From Reichenbachiella faecimaris (GTDB lineage: Bacteria > Bacteroidota > Bacteroidia > Cytophagales > Cyclobacteriaceae): a stretch of 64,000 bases of DNA. Numbering within the stretch: position 1 is the stretch's first letter; each line of letters opens with the position of its first letter. Location of the stretch: assembly GCF_900176375.1 (NCBI RefSeq), contig NZ_FWYF01000002.1, positions 966,161 to 1,030,160 of the forward strand. The letters are read 5' to 3'. Positions 46,397-54,850 of the stretch are shown one piece after another. The position numbers were made by a program, and so were the translations under genes. The notes under the pieces are model-generated. The model made no database searches. It saw nothing but the letters and a program-made list of their open reading frames with translations, and was not told the origin of the DNA.

Positions 46397-47155
46397 TTAT
46401 TTTTGAATCAGTTGTTCACTTGTCTTGCCTAAGCGTCTTTCCCTATTTTGAAAGTCTAAAATAGCATCATACAAATGTTCTTTTCTGAAGTCTGGCCAAA
46501 GCGTTTCTGTAAAATGTAGCTCTGCATAAGCTGCTTGCCACAATAAAAAATTACTTATACGATGCTCTCCACTAGTTCTGATCATTAGTTCGACCTCTGG
46601 TGCGGTATGTTCATCTATATACTTATTGATGAAATCAACACCAATAGCGTCAATTTCAGTTATGTTTTGTTTTATCTCATCGATCAATTTTTTAACCGCA
46701 TGACTAATTTCCCACTTGCCACCATAGTTAAGCGCAAGTGAAAGCACCATCCCTGTATTGGTTTCAGTTTGCTTCATGCCTAATGCGAGATTCTTTTGTG
46801 CATCTAATGGTAAATGCTCAATGTCTCCAATTGGTTGTAAACGGATATTATTTTTTACCAGGGTAGGAATCTCCTTTTTGATTGTAGAAATTAGCAGAGA
46901 CATGAGACCATCAACTTCTAATTTTGGTCTATTCCAGTTTTCTGTTGAAAATGCATAAAGAGTAAGGTGTTTGACTCCTAGTTCGGCACAGCCCTCTGTG
47001 ACATCCCTGACTGCTTGAATAGCATTCTTGTGACCAAACAGTCTAGCTGCTCCTCGCTTTTTTGCCCATCGCCCGTTGCCGTCCATGATTACGGCGATAT
47101 GTGTAGGAATTTTTGCTGGATCAATCTTCTCTTTCATGCCCTCTTTGTTGGCCAT
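46397..47155 (-). CDS. uppS: Isoprenyl transferase (undecaprenyl diphosphate synthase)
   Basis: This 252-residue cis-prenyltransferase makes the C55 carrier for peptidoglycan and polysaccharide synthesis. It has HIAVIMDGNGRWAKKRG (catalytic Asp, about 24-40), LYAFSTENWNRP and ELMIRTSGEHRISNFLLWQ. The annotated ATG at 47155 lies inside a 15-nt palindrome, and a second in-frame ATG six codons on (47137) would still leave a complete enzyme. It is co-oriented with bamA downstream. Confidence 0.96.
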   Translation of the reverse strand: MANKEGMKEKIDPAKIPTHIAVIMDGNGRWAKKRGAARLFGHKNAIQAVRDVTEGCAELGVKHLTLYAFSTENWNRPKLEVDGLMSLLISTIKKEIPTLVKNNIRLQPIGDIEHLPLDAQKNLALGMKQTETNTGMVLSLALNYGGKWEISHAVKKLIDEIKQNITEIDAIGVDFINKYIDEHTAPEVELMIRTSGEHRISNFLLWQAAYAELHFTETLWPDFRKEHLYDAILDFQNRERRLGKTSEQLIQK

Positions 47156-47163
47156 TGGCCAAA
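47149..47163 (-). repeat. Palindrome over the uppS start codon
   Basis: TTGGCCATTGGCCAA is a near-perfect palindrome covering the ATG of uppS. In mRNA a UUGGC/GCCAA stem would put the AUG in its loop and stem edge. It may be coincidental or a weak translational or operator site. Confidence 0.3.
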
Positions 47164-47222
47164 ACCAAACCGCAAATTTGTGCTTTTTTTTAGTTAAAAG
47201 GAATTTATGTAGACTTTTATTA

Positions 47223-47942
47223 TCAGTACATGGACTTGTTTGGGATGTACTTATAGGTACATGGAATTTTATATATCAAATATGAAATTGAAATATTAAA
47301 ATAGTGGTACCAATCCTTATCATTTGGATTTCCAAACTGAGTATTTGTCTTGTCGAAGACATCTCCATCAGAAATGCCATCTAGCTCATCAAAAAAAGTT
47401 TTTCTAGCACCAAACTCTACGGCCATGCTAAATTGTTTGCCGACCAAATGCTTAATTCCACCACCAAATGGCAGCACAGGTTGGATGCTACTGAAATTAT
47501 CACTTTCGTCAAGATTGATAAATTTTGTCAGTCCAAATCCAGCAAAAAAATAGGGAGTCCATTTAATTGTTGAATTTTTGTTTTTGTAATCAAGAAAATG
47601 ATACTCGAATGTAGCTGAGGCTTCAAAAAAGGATCGGCTGAATGAAGTGTTCCGGATTTCACCCAAAGGGTCAAACGGATGGCTGTCATCTCCAGAAACT
47701 TTGCCATAAAGCAAAGCCATTTTAAAACTCACATCTTTTTCAAAATTGATTCGATAAAGCCCTTGAATACCCAAACTTTGATTAGCGATCTCATAGCCTC
47801 TGTACAAATCACCTGCATAACTTACGCCTCCTAAGGCTATTCCATACTCTGTTCTTTGGGCAAAACAAAAAGTTTGCACCAAAAGAAATGCCGATAAAAT
47901 CGGCAGTTTTGTTTGAAAAATATGGATGAAATTAAGTTTCAA
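47223..47942 (-). CDS. DUF6089 outer-membrane beta-barrel protein (short copy)
   Basis: This 239-residue predicted small barrel has a signal peptide ending CFAQ (about residue 29), then TEYGIALGGVSYAGDLYRGY and regular amphipathic strands, including TPYFFAGFGLTKF. No ATG is in frame; the TTG at 47942, 9 bases after the preceding stop, is the likely start. DUF6089 proteins beside uppS-bamA are typical of Bacteroidota. Their function is unknown, but an envelope role is inferred. Confidence 0.8.
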   Translation of the reverse strand: MKLNFIHIFQTKLPILSAFLLVQTFCFAQRTEYGIALGGVSYAGDLYRGYEIANQSLGIQGLYRINFEKDVSFKMALLYGKVSGDDSHPFDPLGEIRNTSFSRSFFEASATFEYHFLDYKNKNSTIKWTPYFFAGFGLTKFINLDESDNFSSIQPVLPFGGGIKHLVGKQFSMAVEFGARKTFFDELDGISDGDVFDKTNTQFGNPNDKDWYHYFNISISYLIYKIPCTYKYIPNKSMY

Positions 47943-47950
47943 ATACTTTT

Positions 47951-49036
47951 TTATCTAAACTTCCCTCGTGTCGCCCCTTTTTGGTCGAATATATACACGA
48001 GTCTGATTTGGGTTGTCAGAAAGAAATCATTTTGCTCTGATCCTCCTCTTGAGTTTTCAAAATTTGGTGTATATCCTGATCCATGTGTATATGGGCTAGT
48101 TGTACTTATATCTCCAGCGCCAACAGTTGGATTCAACCCTCTGTCTGCACCAGTAGGTGCATGTGTGGTTTCAGCTCCTCTCTCGGACATGGCTCGTGCG
48201 AGATTATCATCTCCAAACAAGTCCAGATCTATATAACTATTACTTACATCATCGAGATAATCTGTGAATAAATACCTAAGACCAAGCTCAAAATTCAAGT
48301 CTAAATTATGATGTAATTTGATTTTTAGTCCAAGTCCAACAGGAATAACGAATGCAAACTTTCCGTATGGATCTGCACCTACGCTATCAATGTTTTGACC
48401 TTCAGTCCCTAATTCTCTAAGCTTAACCCATTGACCTGCTTCATCAAGAGGGTTCCCAGCTTGGTCGGTGGCTGGAGCTATAGCTTCAGGGCTATGAGCG
48501 ATCACAGCAACTCCAGCAAAGAGATAAGGGTTGATTGGAAATCTACCACGAACACCACCGTTATTAGGAATCATGTCCGCTTCAAAACCTATAGACAATT
48601 CATGAATTTTATTTCTGAAATGTAAATTTCTTAAATATCTACCATAAAGACTGGCATCATCTGAGTTCTCATCTCCATTGTCAAAGTCGTCCCCTTCAAT
48701 GACACCATAATTGTAGCCAGCACGTAAAAATATTCCAGGATAAACCATTCTTGATCCAGTGATACCAAATCCAAACTTAGTTTCGCCATAGTTAGTACTA
48801 AAGCGTTTGTTGTTCGGAGATAAGTCGCCGTAGTAGTTGAGTACGTTGATGCTAGCCCCTACCGTCCAGTAGTTGGTGTTGCCTACTCCTCTATAGCTGG
48901 TGCGTCCACCACTATAATTTGAATATTTTTTATTTCTACTTTTATTGTAGCCATAGCGCCTTTTCTGACCAAATGAGTCAGTAGCACATACCATGAGAAG
49001 CAATAAAGTGAAAGAGATTAATAAATTTTTACGCAT
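47951..49036 (-). CDS. DUF6089 outer-membrane beta-barrel protein (long copy)
   Basis: This 361-residue protein starts at ATG 49036 (a TTG two codons upstream is open but less likely) and has a signal peptide ending SFGQ. A low-complexity, Tyr/Arg/Lys/Ser-rich basic segment (about 25-55) comes before the barrel. The barrel begins TVGASINVLNYYGDLSPNNK, the DUF6089 hallmark, and ends QIRLVYIFDQKGATRGKFR. It is related to the shorter gene downstream. The basic segment could contact LPS or peptidoglycan, which is only a guess. Confidence 0.82.
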   Translation of the reverse strand: MRKNLLISFTLLLLMVCATDSFGQKRRYGYNKSRNKKYSNYSGGRTSYRGVGNTNYWTVGASINVLNYYGDLSPNNKRFSTNYGETKFGFGITGSRMVYPGIFLRAGYNYGVIEGDDFDNGDENSDDASLYGRYLRNLHFRNKIHELSIGFEADMIPNNGGVRGRFPINPYLFAGVAVIAHSPEAIAPATDQAGNPLDEAGQWVKLRELGTEGQNIDSVGADPYGKFAFVIPVGLGLKIKLHHNLDLNFELGLRYLFTDYLDDVSNSYIDLDLFGDDNLARAMSERGAETTHAPTGADRGLNPTVGAGDISTTSPYTHGSGYTPNFENSRGGSEQNDFFLTTQIRLVYIFDQKGATRGKFR

Positions 49037-49120
49037 TTCCAATAATCAAACGACCAAAAATCTTTTACAATATACTTAGGCGCAATTTATTCCAAACGCT
49101 AAAATTATTGTTTTTAAGTT

Positions 49121-49999
49121 CTAATTCCTAACGTCCTGTCCCCAATTTAGCTTATTCCTAAGGGTATCAAAAAAATTGGAGCCCGAAATTTTCACGAGTT
49201 TAGCTGAAAATTGTGATTTAGTTAATGAAATTTTAACCGTGCTATTTACAGTATGTGATCTTGAATCAAGGGAGATTAGGAATGAACGACCCTTGCCTTC
49301 GATTTCAAATGAAATTTCGCTTTTGTCTGATACGACCAATGGGCGAACGTTTAAGTTGTGTGGACTGACAGGAGTGATTATGAAACTGTCTGATTCAGAA
49401 AGAACTAACGGGCCTCCACAGCTTAATGAATAGCCTGTAGATCCTGTTGGGGTTGAAACCATCAGGCCATCTGCCCAGTAGGTGTTTACAAATTCGCCAT
49501 CTATGAAACAGCGGACGATAATCATTGAGGAAGTATCTCTTTTTAGGATGGCGACCTCATTCAGGGCAAAATTTTGACCTTCAAATAATTCCGTGTTACT
49601 ATTTAGATGAAGTAGAGTCCTATTCTCTAGCTCATATTGCCCATCAAAGAAAAGATTTAAGGCTGATTCGATTTCACTTTTGGCTGTGGTCGCTAAAAAT
49701 CCCATCGTCCCAAGATTTATACCAAGTATTGGAATTTCCAAAGCACCTACCAAGGAGACTGTTTCAAGCAGTGTGCCATCTCCTCCAAGGCTAAAGAAAA
49801 AATCAATTGGCTCCAGACTTTCTAAGATATTGATCTGTGGGTATGAATCTAAATAGGCTTTTGCCTCTGATTTATTTTCTTTGGCACAGACGTCTGTAAT
49901 GAATATCTCATGCCCGTTGTCCAATAATTTTTTTGCGATGGTTTTGACATACGGAAAGGACTCTTTGGAGAACTTTCTTCCATGCAGCGCGATTCTCAT
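49121..49999 (-). CDS. nadK: NAD kinase
   Basis: This 292-residue enzyme phosphorylates NAD to NADP. It has the GGDGTLLE motif in FFSLGGDGTLLETVSLVG (about 68-85), GINLGTMGFLATT, and the second conserved NEVAILKRD/TPTGSTGYSLSCGGP segments. The length is normal. It is transcribed with the CBS protein gene 12 bases upstream. Confidence 0.96.
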   Translation of the reverse strand: MRIALHGRKFSKESFPYVKTIAKKLLDNGHEIFITDVCAKENKSEAKAYLDSYPQINILESLEPIDFFFSLGGDGTLLETVSLVGALEIPILGINLGTMGFLATTAKSEIESALNLFFDGQYELENRTLLHLNSNTELFEGQNFALNEVAILKRDTSSMIIVRCFIDGEFVNTYWADGLMVSTPTGSTGYSLSCGGPLVLSESDSFIITPVSPHNLNVRPLVVSDKSEISFEIEGKGRSFLISLDSRSHTVNSTVKISLTKSQFSAKLVKISGSNFFDTLRNKLNWGQDVRN

Positions 50000-50011
50000 G
50001 TGTTAATGAAT

Positions 50012-50677
50012 TTAGACTTTGAGGTATCTGAGTAATGTATCGAGTCTTTCTTTTTCGATTAGTTCCTCATCTCCTTTGCCAAAGATAGAACTTATTGTAT
50101 ATCCAAATCTTTCTAACGATGATATGATGGCGGAACCGTTTTCAAGATTGAGTTTGATAGTCACCCTTATTTTGCCAGGTTGTTGCTCATTATTTTCAAT
50201 AAAGCTGCTCAAAATTTTCCCTCCTTCGGATTCTATAATTCGACTCAACTCAGTCATAGAATAATCTGTCTGCTCCATAGAAAGCACGATGATAGTACCA
50301 GGACTATTGATAGAGGACATTTTTGAAAAGGCTTCAACTACGTCCTGAATGGTTACAGTCCCAAGATATTTTTGATCCTCGTTAAGTACGGCCACTAAAT
50401 TAGAACTGGCTTCATAGGCTTTTTTGAGTAGTTCGTAATAATGTTCGTTTTGGTCTACAAAGAGGCCAGTTCCCATAAACTGATAGTCTTCAATTTTTTC
50501 AGCACCAGTGAAATGATCAAACAGTAAATTTTCATTGAAGAAACCTAAAAAATTCCCATTGTCCACGATTGGAAGTTCATGCACATGAAATTCACTCATC
50601 CAGGATTGCGCTTTGTCAATACTGTCTGAAGGCTTTAGTGGCGGAATGGTATAATTAATTAGATCTTTTGCTCTCAT
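50012..50677 (-). CDS. CBS-domain protein with ACT-like C-terminus
   Basis: This 221-residue cytoplasmic protein has a pair of CBS motifs (about 1-125; KPSDSIDKAQSWMSEFHVHE and LGTVTIQDVVEAFSKM), which bind adenine nucleotides. The C-terminal region (about 135-205) has an ACT-like pattern (SPGTIIVLSMEQTDYSMTEL and KIRVTIKLNLENG). The start at ATG 50677 overlaps the stop of the hydrolase gene (ATGA). Its position just before nadK suggests, as inference only, a regulatory link to nucleotide status. Confidence 0.85.
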   Translation of the reverse strand: MRAKDLINYTIPPLKPSDSIDKAQSWMSEFHVHELPIVDNGNFLGFFNENLLFDHFTGAEKIEDYQFMGTGLFVDQNEHYYELLKKAYEASSNLVAVLNEDQKYLGTVTIQDVVEAFSKMSSINSPGTIIVLSMEQTDYSMTELSRIIESEGGKILSSFIENNEQQPGKIRVTIKLNLENGSAIISSLERFGYTISSIFGKGDEELIEKERLDTLLRYLKV

Positions 50678-51444
50678 ACGGGTACCGTTTGGTTCAAAAA
50701 TTCGTCCAAAATTATATTGTATTTTTCTGGCTGTTCCATCATTGGGGCATGACAGCATTCATCTATGAAACGTAAGGTGGAATTTTTAATTAGGCGGTTA
50801 AAATCGTGACCCACGCTAGGTGGGGTAATGGTATCATTAAGCCCCCAAATAAGGAGTGTTTCGTTTTCTATTTTGTGCAATTCGTCTGCTAAATTATTTC
50901 TTTGTGCCGATTTTGCCATCTGAATGATTCTCATACATTTAGGTACGTCATTGGTCGTTTCGAAAATCTCATCAATATATTCTTTAGTTGCCGTATTTGG
51001 GTCGTAGAATGTATATCTGACTTTTTCTTCAATAAACGCATAGTTTCCTCTTTTGGGATATGATCCGCCCATAGAATTTTCGAATAACCCCGAACTACCA
51101 GTTAATATCATACGATCTACTTTCTCTGGGTGTTTCATGATGTACATGAGTGCTACATGTCCCCCAAGTGAATTGCCCATGATATCAAAATTGTTGTAAC
51201 CCTTATGATCTATAAATGCTTCAACAAATTCCGTTAATTTGGTCAGTCCAGTTTCTCGGACTGGCATCTCGTAAATGGGTAACATTGGGATGACTACCTT
51301 AAATTGAGTTGAAAACTTATTGACTACTGCCTCCCAATTGCTAAGCGCACCAAACAATCCATGAAGCAAAAGCATCACCTTGCCCTCACCTTCTTCTATG
51401 TATTTGAATTCTCCTTCTTCTATGATGTTGGGTACTTCTAGCAT
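50674..51444 (-). CDS. Alpha/beta-hydrolase
   Basis: This 256-residue hydrolase-fold enzyme has the oxyanion stretch LLLHGLFGALSNW, the nucleophile elbow GNSLGGHVA (Ser about 95), a catalytic Asp in WGLNDTITPPS and a His in ECCHAPMMEQPEKYN. The substrate is unknown. No signal peptide is present, so it is cytoplasmic. The gene is coupled to the CBS gene downstream. Confidence 0.88.
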   Translation of the reverse strand: MLEVPNIIEEGEFKYIEEGEGKVMLLLHGLFGALSNWEAVVNKFSTQFKVVIPMLPIYEMPVRETGLTKLTEFVEAFIDHKGYNNFDIMGNSLGGHVALMYIMKHPEKVDRMILTGSSGLFENSMGGSYPKRGNYAFIEEKVRYTFYDPNTATKEYIDEIFETTNDVPKCMRIIQMAKSAQRNNLADELHKIENETLLIWGLNDTITPPSVGHDFNRLIKNSTLRFIDECCHAPMMEQPEKYNIILDEFLNQTVPV

Positions 51445-51497
51445 TCTGTAATTGTAGTTTTGCTAATATTAGGTATAATATATTAATTTCTGATGAA

Positions 51498-52037
51498 TCA
51501 AACGTTAAGTTCTTGCTGATTTACCATTTCTTTTGATTGTTCGAAAAAGTCCATAAAGTATGGAAATAGACCTGAAAACAGATTGAACAATCCTGGTGCA
51601 AATGAGGCAACAGGTTCATATAACATACTCCCTTCACTAGTTGATTCACTTATTTTTCCACCAAAGGACTCGAAAATCCAAAAAAAGATGCTAATAAACA
51701 ATGCCCATTTGATGATTCCCATCAGGCTACCAATGATGTCGTCCAAACTGCCCAACAATGTCATGTCAATTATCTTTTTTACTGTTTTCCCAATTACATT
51801 TAAGAGAACAATTATGCCAATGAAAATAATGGTAAACGCGATGATAGGGAGCAATGAATCATACCCTTCGATATATTCGGATAAGATAGAAATGCCCCAG
51901 TCCAGCAATTTGATGCCTGCCAGGATAGCCGCAAAAAAGGCCACTAATGAGATGATTTCCATTAACATTCCTCTGCGGAACCCAGTGTAAGCTCCTATCA
52001 GCAGAAATATTAAAATGACTATGTCTATTTTATTCAC
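51498..52037 (-). CDS. CvpA-family membrane protein
   Basis: This 179-residue protein has four helices and the CvpA opening MNKIDIVILIFLLIGAYTGF with RRGMLMEIISL immediately after. The middle has LPIIAFTIIFIGIIVLLNVI and the loop LGSLDDIIGSLMGIIKWAL. CvpA proteins are needed for colicin V export in E. coli and for envelope or bile resistance elsewhere. The start is a GTG, two bases after the yqeY stop. Confidence 0.88.
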   Translation of the reverse strand: MNKIDIVILIFLLIGAYTGFRRGMLMEIISLVAFFAAILAGIKLLDWGISILSEYIEGYDSLLPIIAFTIIFIGIIVLLNVIGKTVKKIIDMTLLGSLDDIIGSLMGIIKWALFISIFFWIFESFGGKISESTSEGSMLYEPVASFAPGLFNLFSGLFPYFMDFFEQSKEMVNQQELNV

Positions 52038-52039
52038 TC

Positions 52040-52489
52040 TTAAGTCAAAAGTGTTTTAACCAGGGCCGAAATCGTTTTTCCATCTGCTTTGCCAGCTAAT
52101 GCTTTTGTTGCCATGCCCATTACTTTGCCCATGTCTTGTGGCCCAGATGCTCCCGCTTGATCAATAACTTTTTGCAATTCGGCTTTCAACTCCTCTTCGC
52201 TTAATTGCTTAGGTAAATATTGGTTAATGATAGCTAATTCTCCTTGTTCTTTGTCTGCCAAATCATCTCTGCCTTGTTCTCGGAATAGATCAACAGAATC
52301 TTTTCTCTGTTTCGCGGCCTTCATCAGAAGCTTCATTTCTGCATCCTCAGAAATACCCTCACTTGCGCCTTTTTCTGTTTCGGCCAAAAGGATCATAGAT
52401 TTGATTGACCTCAAGGCGGTCAATTTTTCTTTTTCTTTAGCCAACATGGCGGCTTTTATATCTGCGTTTATCTGATCTTTCAAGCTCAT
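52040..52489 (-). CDS. yqeY: GatB/YqeY-domain protein
   Basis: This 149-residue protein is the stand-alone YqeY form of the tRNA-amidotransferase tail domain. It opens MSLKDQINADIKAAMLAKEK, then LTALRSIKSMILLAETEKG, and later NQYLPKQLSEEELKAELQKV and DMGKVMGMATKALAGKADGK. The frame remains open far upstream, but ATG 52489 is the family start and lies just after a consensus promoter. The precise cellular role is not settled. Confidence 0.92.
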   Translation of the reverse strand: MSLKDQINADIKAAMLAKEKEKLTALRSIKSMILLAETEKGASEGISEDAEMKLLMKAAKQRKDSVDLFREQGRDDLADKEQGELAIINQYLPKQLSEEELKAELQKVIDQAGASGPQDMGKVMGMATKALAGKADGKTISALVKTLLT

Positions 52490-52497
52490 AATTCTGG

Positions 52498-52527
52498 TTT
52501 TCTTAATCGATGAATTGATTATTTTTG
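52498..52527 (+). promoter_or_regulatory. Candidate promoter for pdxJ
   Basis: TATTTTTG (52520-52527) matches the -7 consensus TAnnTTTG. The -33 position reads TTT (52498-52500) rather than TTG. The -7 box lies next to that of the divergent yqeY promoter, and the pdxJ leader would be about 65 bases. Confidence 0.35.
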
Positions 52528-52530
52528 CGG

Positions 52531-52560
52531 CAAATTTAATCAGAAAGAATTCTAACCCAA
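52531..52560 (-). promoter_or_regulatory. Consensus Bacteroidota promoter for the yqeY operon
   Basis: On the minus strand, TTG (52560-52558), exactly 19 nt, then TAAATTTG (52538-52531) reproduces the TTG-N19-TAnnTTTG consensus without mismatch, 41 bases before the yqeY ATG. It would start transcription of the operon running yqeY, cvpA-like, hydrolase, CBS, nadK and possibly beyond. Confidence 0.65.
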
Positions 52561-52597
52561 TTCGTCGCCTAAGATACAAAAGGCTCGTATATCTAGT

Positions 52598-53311
52598 ATG
52601 ACAAAACTGAGTGTAAACGTAAATAAATTTGCTACCATCAGAAATGCACGAGGTGGTAACAATCCTGATTTGGTAAAAGTGGCTAAGGACTGTGAAAAAT
52701 TTGGAGCACAAGGAATTACCATTCACCCAAGGCCAGATGAAAGACATATCACCACGGATGATGTCTATCAGTTGAGTGAAGTAGTAGCTACTGAGTTTAA
52801 CATAGAAGGGTATCCTGATGAGCGATTTCTGAAAATAATAGAAGAAGTCAAGCCAACTCAGGCCACTTTAGTGCCTGATTCTCCAGAGGTACTTACTTCT
52901 AACGCCGGATGGGATACCATCAAACATGCCTCATTTCTTCAGGACACAATCCAGAGAATAAAAGCTGCAGGAGTACGTGTATCCATTTTTATAGACCCCG
53001 TTCCAGAACGAATCGAAGGGGCGGCTAAAGTGGGTGCTGATCGAATAGAACTGTATACAGAGGCTTTTGCTACTGGATATTTAAAGAATAAAGAGACAGC
53101 AGTTCGCCCATACGCCAATACAGGCAGACTGGCTAAAGATTTAGGGTTAGGTGTAAATGCTGGCCATGATCTTGATTTGAATAATTTGAAATATTTAAAA
53201 GAGCAATTACCATTTATGGATGAAGTTTCCATTGGGCATGCCTTGGTTTGTGATGCATTGTACTATGGGCTGGAAAATACAATCGAACTGTACAGAAGGG
53301 AATTGCAATAA
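52598..53311 (+). CDS. pdxJ: Pyridoxine 5'-phosphate synthase
   Basis: This 237-residue TIM-barrel enzyme closes the ring of vitamin B6 in the DXP-dependent pathway. Key segments are [59 protein letters not shown] and [15 protein letters not shown]. The length is normal. It is followed directly, with no gap, by a hydrolase gene. Confidence 0.96.
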   Translation: MTKLSVNVNKFATIRNARGGNNPDLVKVAKDCEKFGAQGITIHPRPDERHITTDDVYQLSEVVATEFNIEGYPDERFLKIIEEVKPTQATLVPDSPEVLTSNAGWDTIKHASFLQDTIQRIKAAGVRVSIFIDPVPERIEGAAKVGADRIELYTEAFATGYLKNKETAVRPYANTGRLAKDLGLGVNAGHDLDLNNLKYLKEQLPFMDEVSIGHALVCDALYYGLENTIELYRRELQ

Positions 53312-54073
53312 ATGGAATTATTAAACTATAAAAGATTCGGCCAAGGTCAGCCATTAATCATTCTTCATGGATTTCTGGGGTCACTCGACAACTGGCTGAC
53401 ATTGGGAAAACGGTTTGCAGCAGATTATGAAGTCATTCTGGTAGATCAGAGAAATCATGGTAAATCATTTCATTCTCATGAGTTTGGATATGATGAAATG
53501 GTTGGTGATTTAGAAAGCCTGATTGACTCATTGGAGCTTGAAAACCCCATACTTCTAGGGCATTCTATGGGAGGGAAAACGGTTATGCAGTATGCAGCAT
53601 TTCATCCTCAAAAAATTCTTAAATTGATTGTGGCGGATATAGGGCCAAAGGCCTACCCTGTCCATCATGATCGGATTTTAGAAGGGTTGAAAGCTATCCC
53701 TGTCGAAAAAATAGAATCACGGCAGGAAGCAGATGATGTTTTATCCAAATATGTGGAATTTGAAAGTACGCGTGTATTTCTGCTCAAGAATTTAAAAAGA
53801 ACAACAGAAGGGTTTGATTGGAAAATGAATCTCCCAGTCCTTTGCGACAAAATATCTGAAATCGGGAAAGAACTTAGCTATCATTTGCCAATTGAAACGG
53901 GCACATTATTTATCAGAGGGGGCAGTTCTGATTATATCCCAGATGGAGATTGGGAGGACATTGAGGAAATTTTCCCGAATGCTGGATTAGCTACAATAGA
54001 TGGTGCGGGACATTGGCTTCATGCAGAAAGCCCAGACAAATTCTATGAGCTTGTGATTAACTTTCTGGCATGA
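53312..54073 (+). CDS. Alpha/beta-hydrolase (YbfF-like esterase)
   Basis: This 253-residue hydrolase has LIILHGFLGSLDNWLTLGKR, DQRNHGKSFHS, the nucleophile elbow LLGHSMGGKTVMQY (Ser about 93) and a terminal GAGHWLHAESPDKFY with the catalytic His. This order is that of YbfF-type acyl esterases. It is sandwiched between pdxJ (no gap) and the methyltransferase gene (ATGA overlap), an obviously coupled set without an obvious common pathway. Confidence 0.9.
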   Translation: MELLNYKRFGQGQPLIILHGFLGSLDNWLTLGKRFAADYEVILVDQRNHGKSFHSHEFGYDEMVGDLESLIDSLELENPILLGHSMGGKTVMQYAAFHPQKILKLIVADIGPKAYPVHHDRILEGLKAIPVEKIESRQEADDVLSKYVEFESTRVFLLKNLKRTTEGFDWKMNLPVLCDKISEIGKELSYHLPIETGTLFIRGGSSDYIPDGDWEDIEEIFPNAGLATIDGAGHWLHAESPDKFYELVINFLA

Positions 54074-54774
54074 GCGAAAGAAAACTATTTATGATCCCTA
54101 TGGTAATTGCTGATAACACGGAGCAGGATGTAATCAGTGATCAGGTCAAACATGTCATTAAGTCATTGGATTATTTTCTGGTGGAAAATGTGCGTACAGC
54201 GCGCAGGTACATCAGCAAGTTACGACTAGGGCTGACTATAGAGGAGTTGGAATTTGATGTGTTGGATAGAAAAACTAAACCCGAGCAGGTAGAGGCGTTT
54301 TTTGCGAAAACCAAAGGAAAAAACATTGGAATACTTTCAGAATCAGGCTGTCCTGGCATAGCAGATCCTGGAGCAGTGGCGGCATCTGTGGCACATAGAC
54401 AAGGCTTGAGAGTGATTCCCTTGAGTGGCCCATCCTCTATTTTTATGGCCTTGATGGGATCAGGGTTCAACGGTCAGTCTTTTGTTTTTCATGGCTATGT
54501 ACCCATTGACAAAAAGGATAGAGAGCAGAAGATAAGAGAAATGGAAGATGCAGCTGCTCGGTTGAGACAAACACAGATTTTCATGGACACGCCCTATAGA
54601 AATCAAAAATTGTTTGAACATTTAATCAAGGTTTGCCATCCAAATACATTGCTATCTGTGGCCAAAGGAATCACAGGAGATGAAGAATTTATATCTACCA
54701 AAACCATTGGGGAATGGAAGCGAGTAAAAATTAATGTGCACAAAACGCCAACCATCTTTTCGCTTTATGCGTGA
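54070..54774 (+). CDS. RsmI-like tetrapyrrole-methylase-fold SAM methyltransferase
   Basis: This 234-residue enzyme resembles the RsmI family, which methylates the 2'-O of C1402 in 16S rRNA. The fold is shown by FLVENVRTARRYISKL, ILSESGCPGIADPGAVAASV, VIPLSGPSSIFMALMGSGFN and FVFHGYVPIDKKDREQKIRE. Bacteroidota often carry this shorter form lacking the C-terminal domain of classical RsmI, so the exact target is inferred. It overlaps the upstream hydrolase by 4 bases. Confidence 0.85.
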   Translation: MSERKLFMIPMVIADNTEQDVISDQVKHVIKSLDYFLVENVRTARRYISKLRLGLTIEELEFDVLDRKTKPEQVEAFFAKTKGKNIGILSESGCPGIADPGAVAASVAHRQGLRVIPLSGPSSIFMALMGSGFNGQSFVFHGYVPIDKKDREQKIREMEDAAARLRQTQIFMDTPYRNQKLFEHLIKVCHPNTLLSVAKGITGDEEFISTKTIGEWKRVKINVHKTPTIFSLYA

Positions 54775-54812
54775 GGAATTAAAACCTTTTTTTAGATGCA
54801 AATCATTTAACC

Positions 54813-54820
54813 TAAATTTG
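54813..54820 (+). promoter_or_regulatory. Candidate -7 element for metK
   Basis: TAAATTTG matches TAnnTTTG, 31 bases before the metK ATG. The -33 position is TTT rather than TTG. The leader is too short for a SAM riboswitch. Confidence 0.4.
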
Positions 54821-54850
54821 CCGACTTCAAAATAGAAATTACATAGTACT

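Noticed and set aside
47888-47904. Short hairpin GCCGAT/ATCGGC in the signal-peptide region of the short DUF6089 gene
   Set aside because: Six pairs within coding sequence, with no feature nearby that would give it a function.
51583-51990. 135-codon plus-strand frame opposite the CvpA-like gene
   Set aside because: Antisense of a membrane protein gene, with biased Ile/Met/Asn composition and no motif.
54775-54850. Possible SAM riboswitch before metK
   Set aside because: The leader is only 76 bases including the promoter and shows no paired helices of a SAM aptamer.
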